Shown: one piece after another, positions 60,618 to 64,000 of the stretch | How the letters are laid out: every line of letters begins with the position of its first letter | How positions within the stretch are numbered: position 1 is the stretch's first letter | NCBI GenBank assembly: GCA_026545765.1 | Contig: CM048844.1 | Span: 65,657,035 to 65,721,034, forward strand | Direction: 5' to 3' | Length of the DNA: 64,000 bases | From: Plantago major | Lineage: Eukaryota; Streptophyta; Magnoliopsida; Lamiales; Plantaginaceae | The notes under the pieces: generated by a model | Told to the model about the DNA's origin: nothing | Databases searched by the model: none | Seen by the model: only the letters and a program-made list of their open reading frames with translations | Made by a program: the position numbers and the translations under genes

Positions 60618-62137
60618 AACTCCCCAAACCGAACCTTTGCTCATCCTCGAGCAAACAAACAATCCGAAACACAACTAGACTCGAAACCACAAAAACAAAG
60701 AAAGAGTCAAGGTCCCAAGTGACCGAATCTACCATTGTAAACAGCAAATCCACGAGATGCAAAAATTTTGTCATCAAACCAACTTTGGCAAAACAGTGTA
60801 CAGAAAATCAAACACAATGGTTTCCCAGACAAATAGCACTTAAGTGTAGCTCACTAGTCCCTCACAGGTGAATGCAGTGTATCTCTCACTCTCTTGGAAG
60901 TATCCAAATGGGGTATAAGCTCAAAAATAAACTAGAAAGGTGACTTGCGTCACAAAGGTGCCTAGAATATCTTATGCTTTTGCACTCGTCTCATCAGATT
61001 GAAAGGGACTTAACAGGCGACTCAATTTTTCAGAAAACAAAAGCTGAAACTGCTCCCCCTAATCACGTCAACCGATTCCAATCTCAATCAAATTCTTCAC
61101 TCTATATTCAGTGCTTGGCCTCATTTGGCTCTTTTAATCTCAATTTTGTGCAGGTGTCTATTTTACCGAAAGTCCGCACTTTTGTGCGTGTCAATTTGGT
61201 GTGCGTGTCAAATATGGCTTTTTAGGACCACGCCGCTATATAGGTAGTATTTCAAACACGCCTAACATGACTAACGGTGATCACTGAAGACCATAGATCC
61301 ACCCCGAGATTCAAATATCAATAAGCTTTAGGGAGCAGTACACAAACTTTTCAGCAATAATGCAAAACAGCACATAAAAGTAGCAAGATAACAGTTCTCT
61401 CCCCAAACCTGTTCCTTGGAACAGGGGGAAGAGCTTAAAAATAGCATGCCGTTCGTCATCCCTAACAAGACTGAGTACACGTAAGTATGAAAATACGCAA
61501 GTAATACGTAAAAACTTGCACAACCCAGGAAATCACACAATACATTTGCCGGTACAAAATTTTTTCATCGGCTCTCAGGCTTCTCACAGGTTTTTGGGAC
61601 CAAGGAGCTAAACAAACTTGCTATTTAAAAGAGAAACGACCTTGCAGGATTAAAAATACACTGTCCTACTTCCACCTAATCATCAAACAAAACGGAAGCA
61701 GCAAGTGGATTTAACACCTACAATGGACGTTCAACTTGGTCAAAGACTCAGACTCACCACGAAAATTTGAAAATAGGCCAAAAACGTAGGCCAAAAGACT
61801 CTATCTAAAAAACTAAGACACAAACACAAACTGAAAACAAAAGAATCACATAAAAGTGTCTAACATACAACCCCACGTAGACAAATAAGGCACACAGGCC
61901 GCAAAAAGATATGCAATCCTATGTGGCTCACCGGCCACCACTATGAAAGCGATAAATAAGAACACAAAACACATGAAATCACTTCCCAAACCTAAACTTT
62001 AGCTCGTCCTCGAGTTTCAAGTTTAAGCAAGCGAAGGACAACAGAAAAGAAAAAATAACTAACTGATAATAAAGAAAAACTTACTCCCGGAAAGCGCCAT
62101 TTATTATAGTCGTTGGCTCGAATTTTGGGAAATGCTG
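60618..62137 (-). other. 3' noncoding region of element G
   Basis: No gene seen. It holds a perfect CGCAC/TTTT/GTGCG hairpin (61175-61188), an internal PPT-like CTCCCCAAACC with a CCTGTTCC/GGAACAGG hairpin (61399-61425), the conserved GGTAGTATTTC block (about 61240-61255), a second PPT-like tract (CTTCCCAAACC, about 61981-61993), and the post-gag block near 62085-62125. Confidence 0.65.
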
Positions 62138-62853
62138 CTATCCATTATCAAACGGGAACAAATCCCTTGCATCCATCCCGGTATCCTCAGCATTTTGTGA
62201 GCCATCCTTAGCTCCTCTCCTCAGGTTCTCTAACAGTTCCATGACTCCTTGCAAACTAAAATTAAACAAATCAGAAAATTCAAAAACTAAAAAATAACTA
62301 TGGGAATCAAAGGGAAAATAGAAATGAAAAAGTGTGTCGAAACTCCCTGGGCAGTCCAATGTGTATGATGGGACTATGACGTGAGAATCATGGGCTTCTT
62401 CTTGTACCGTAGGGGCAGATTCAGGAGTCAACTCAGCAGGTAAGCAAGTAGAATGTGTTTCTTCTGGTACCGTAGGGGCAGATTCAGATGTCAGCTCAAC
62501 AGGTAAGCGAGTAGAATGGGTTTCTTCTTGTACAGTAGGGTCAGATTCAGAAGTCAGCTCAGCAGGATCATTTATCTTCTCACGCTGGATGTCCTCAATC
62601 AACAACATCGACAAACTCAAATAATTGGCTAACTCAAAGAATTGTTTGAGTTTAAACTCATCTATGGGTTGTCTCGCGGCTTCTTCTAATATTGTTTGAT
62701 CATCCTTGGTCAATCCAAAATAGAAACATCCTATCACATCCCTACCGCTCAATCTAGCATTTATGCACCCTTTTTCAAGCTCTCTAAACCGATACCACGC
62801 ATTGTAGAATCTTTCTCAAGGAAACTGACGGAAACTATGAAGGAGTCCCCTCT
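62138..62853 (-). pseudogene. Truncated gag of element G
   Basis: Frame 62752-62138 (204 codons) plus upstream ERFYNAWYRFRELEKGC in the leader give the gag middle (CFYFGLTKDDQTILEE). Then come three tandem copies of a segment of about 22 residues around ELTSES.PTV.EETHS.., and the C-terminus ENLRRGAKDG...DNG shared with C. The core and any knuckle are missing, and no protease or polymerase follows. A T-rich part (about 62270-62340) may be an unspliced intron. The triplication is specific to this copy. Confidence 0.55.
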
Positions 62854-63033
62854 ATTTTATGGCGGATAGAGTAGATGTCGATCAGATACGGTTTCTTGGT
62901 TGCATAAGTCCCTACACACACGAAGAAAAGAAACCACGAGTACTTCCGACAAAACAAAAACTAACGAAACAAAAGAAAACTATAAACAAAACGAGTAAAA
63001 ATTTGCAACCAAGCGCTACAGTATGAATTGATA

Positions 63034-63050
63034 CCCCGGCAGTGGCGCCA
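63034..63050 (-). other. Primer binding site of element G
   Basis: Plus-strand CCCCGGCAGTGGCGCCA, two mismatches from the tRNA-Asp 3' end as recalled, 4 bp from the LTR edge. The leader 62854-63033 shows nothing else. Confidence 0.75.
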
Positions 63051-63054
63051 AATT

Positions 63055-64000
63055 TGATGTGCTCCAATTGATACTTAGAAATAAGTAGTAAACAGTTGTT
63101 GTAGAATAAACAAAGCTAACCAAAGATCGTTCGCTAAGGAATCAATTAGGCTATCGCAACGATTGAAAACAAACAGTTACTTGTGAAACAATGTTGGTTT
63201 GTTTGAATTCAGTACTTCTATTAACTAGAAAACAGAAATTAACAATGTAGTTGTTTGTAAGAATGAGGTAGAAGGAACACAGTAGTTACGATCAAACAAC
63301 TACATTGTTAATTTTTGTCTTCAATCGTAAGCAGCAAGGGAATTTACCATTTAGTTTAGAGAATCTTTGAACGAGAGTATTGAATTGAAGGGTTTTTACG
63401 AAGATCTTTGAACGAGCCTAACCTATATGAACGATTTCAAACCCTAGAAGCGAATACGCAAAGCTATCACGCAACTACCATGCTTGGAGTGATTTAACTA
63501 CTCATGAGGGAAGCAAAGATGAAAGAATGCATGGTATAGATTACGCAAAGCATAAACATGGTGATAATCGCATGGAAGATCATACAATTCGATAAACAGA
63601 AGAAAACATGAATTGGAGATAAACAATAGAGAGTTATCAATAATTACCAAGAATTCGATCCTGATGGTTGTTACAAGAGGTAAACCAAGCTCCAAAGATC
63701 AATCAATCAATGTCAAAACCTAGTTCTAGGAGCTTTTTCTATGAAAAAATCGAGTATATGAAGTTATGGCAAAGGAAGACCTAATTCTAACCTAAAAAGG
63801 AAAAAATATGCTGAATCTAGGCCTTCACTTGAATCTCATGGCGAGGAAAATAACTTCGTGGCGAAACCCCTTGTAGCTCCTCTTTTTGCCTTATAAAATC
63901 TCGCCGCGGCGCAAAATATCCATTCACCGCGGCGAGCTTAAAACCTCCGTAACATTTTCCACAGACAGAATGTTCCGATGCTTCCAAAACAAAAATTGTA
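63055..64000 (-). repeat. 5' LTR of element G, cut by window end
   Basis: Begins TGATGTGCTCCAATTG and mirrors the G1/G2 LTR pieces, reaching the CGCCGCGGCG palindromes at about 63900-63940. The outer end lies beyond the window, so the insertion duplication cannot be checked. Confidence 0.8.

Overview
The window is plant nuclear DNA, probably from a eudicot, and consists almost entirely of long-terminal-repeat (LTR) retrotransposons nested in one another. No intact host gene was recognised. Species cannot be named from the sequence. The evidence is tRNA-Asp-type primer binding sites next to Athila/Tat-like Ty3/gypsy gag and protease remnants, tRNA-iMet-type sites next to SIRE-like Ty1/copia gag-pol, a Mutator-like DNA transposon, and plant TATA boxes and introns. 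Nearly every coding region has stops or frameshifts.

Layout. 1-3146: 3' end of a plus-strand Athila-like element with an A-family LTR. 3147-3623: piece of a minus-strand B-family LTR. 3624-25093: minus-strand Athila-like element H (A-family LTR, gag, protease, 3' ORF, no reverse transcriptase or integrase). H is split by two insertions with matching target-site duplications: element C (7149-14821, GTGCT) in gag and element D (15494-24168, GGATG) in the 5' LTR. C is a mosaic holding an F-family LTR with its own primer site and gag.

25094-25480 and 54331-54693 are the 3' noncoding part of a plus-strand B-family element whose 3' LTR is 54694-55997. It is interrupted by a minus-strand copia solo LTR (copia-4, TSD GTATT). 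That LTR is split by plus-strand copia-1 (25495 to about 53037), and copia-1 is split in gag by minus-strand copia-2 (28907-47917, TSD GAAAT). Copia-2 carries gag-pol plus about 9 kb of 3' ORF (30812-39884) with its own TATA boxes and five short phase-0 introns. A 3.6-kb Mutator-like element (34502-38062, 9-bp TSD) sits in that ORF. 55998-64000 holds a copia LTR remnant, an F-family LTR, and rearranged, partly inverted G-family LTRs with a minus-strand G element running off the window.

Common themes. Gypsy elements H and D keep gag, protease and a 3' ORF but lack polymerase genes, so they would need enzymes in trans. The 3' ORFs of both gypsy and copia elements seem to have their own promoters and leaders or introns. 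Each gypsy LTR family carries its own GC-rich palindrome in the promoter region, and in H and D the same palindrome recurs before the 3' ORF. Several hairpins keep pairing while their sequence changes between families.
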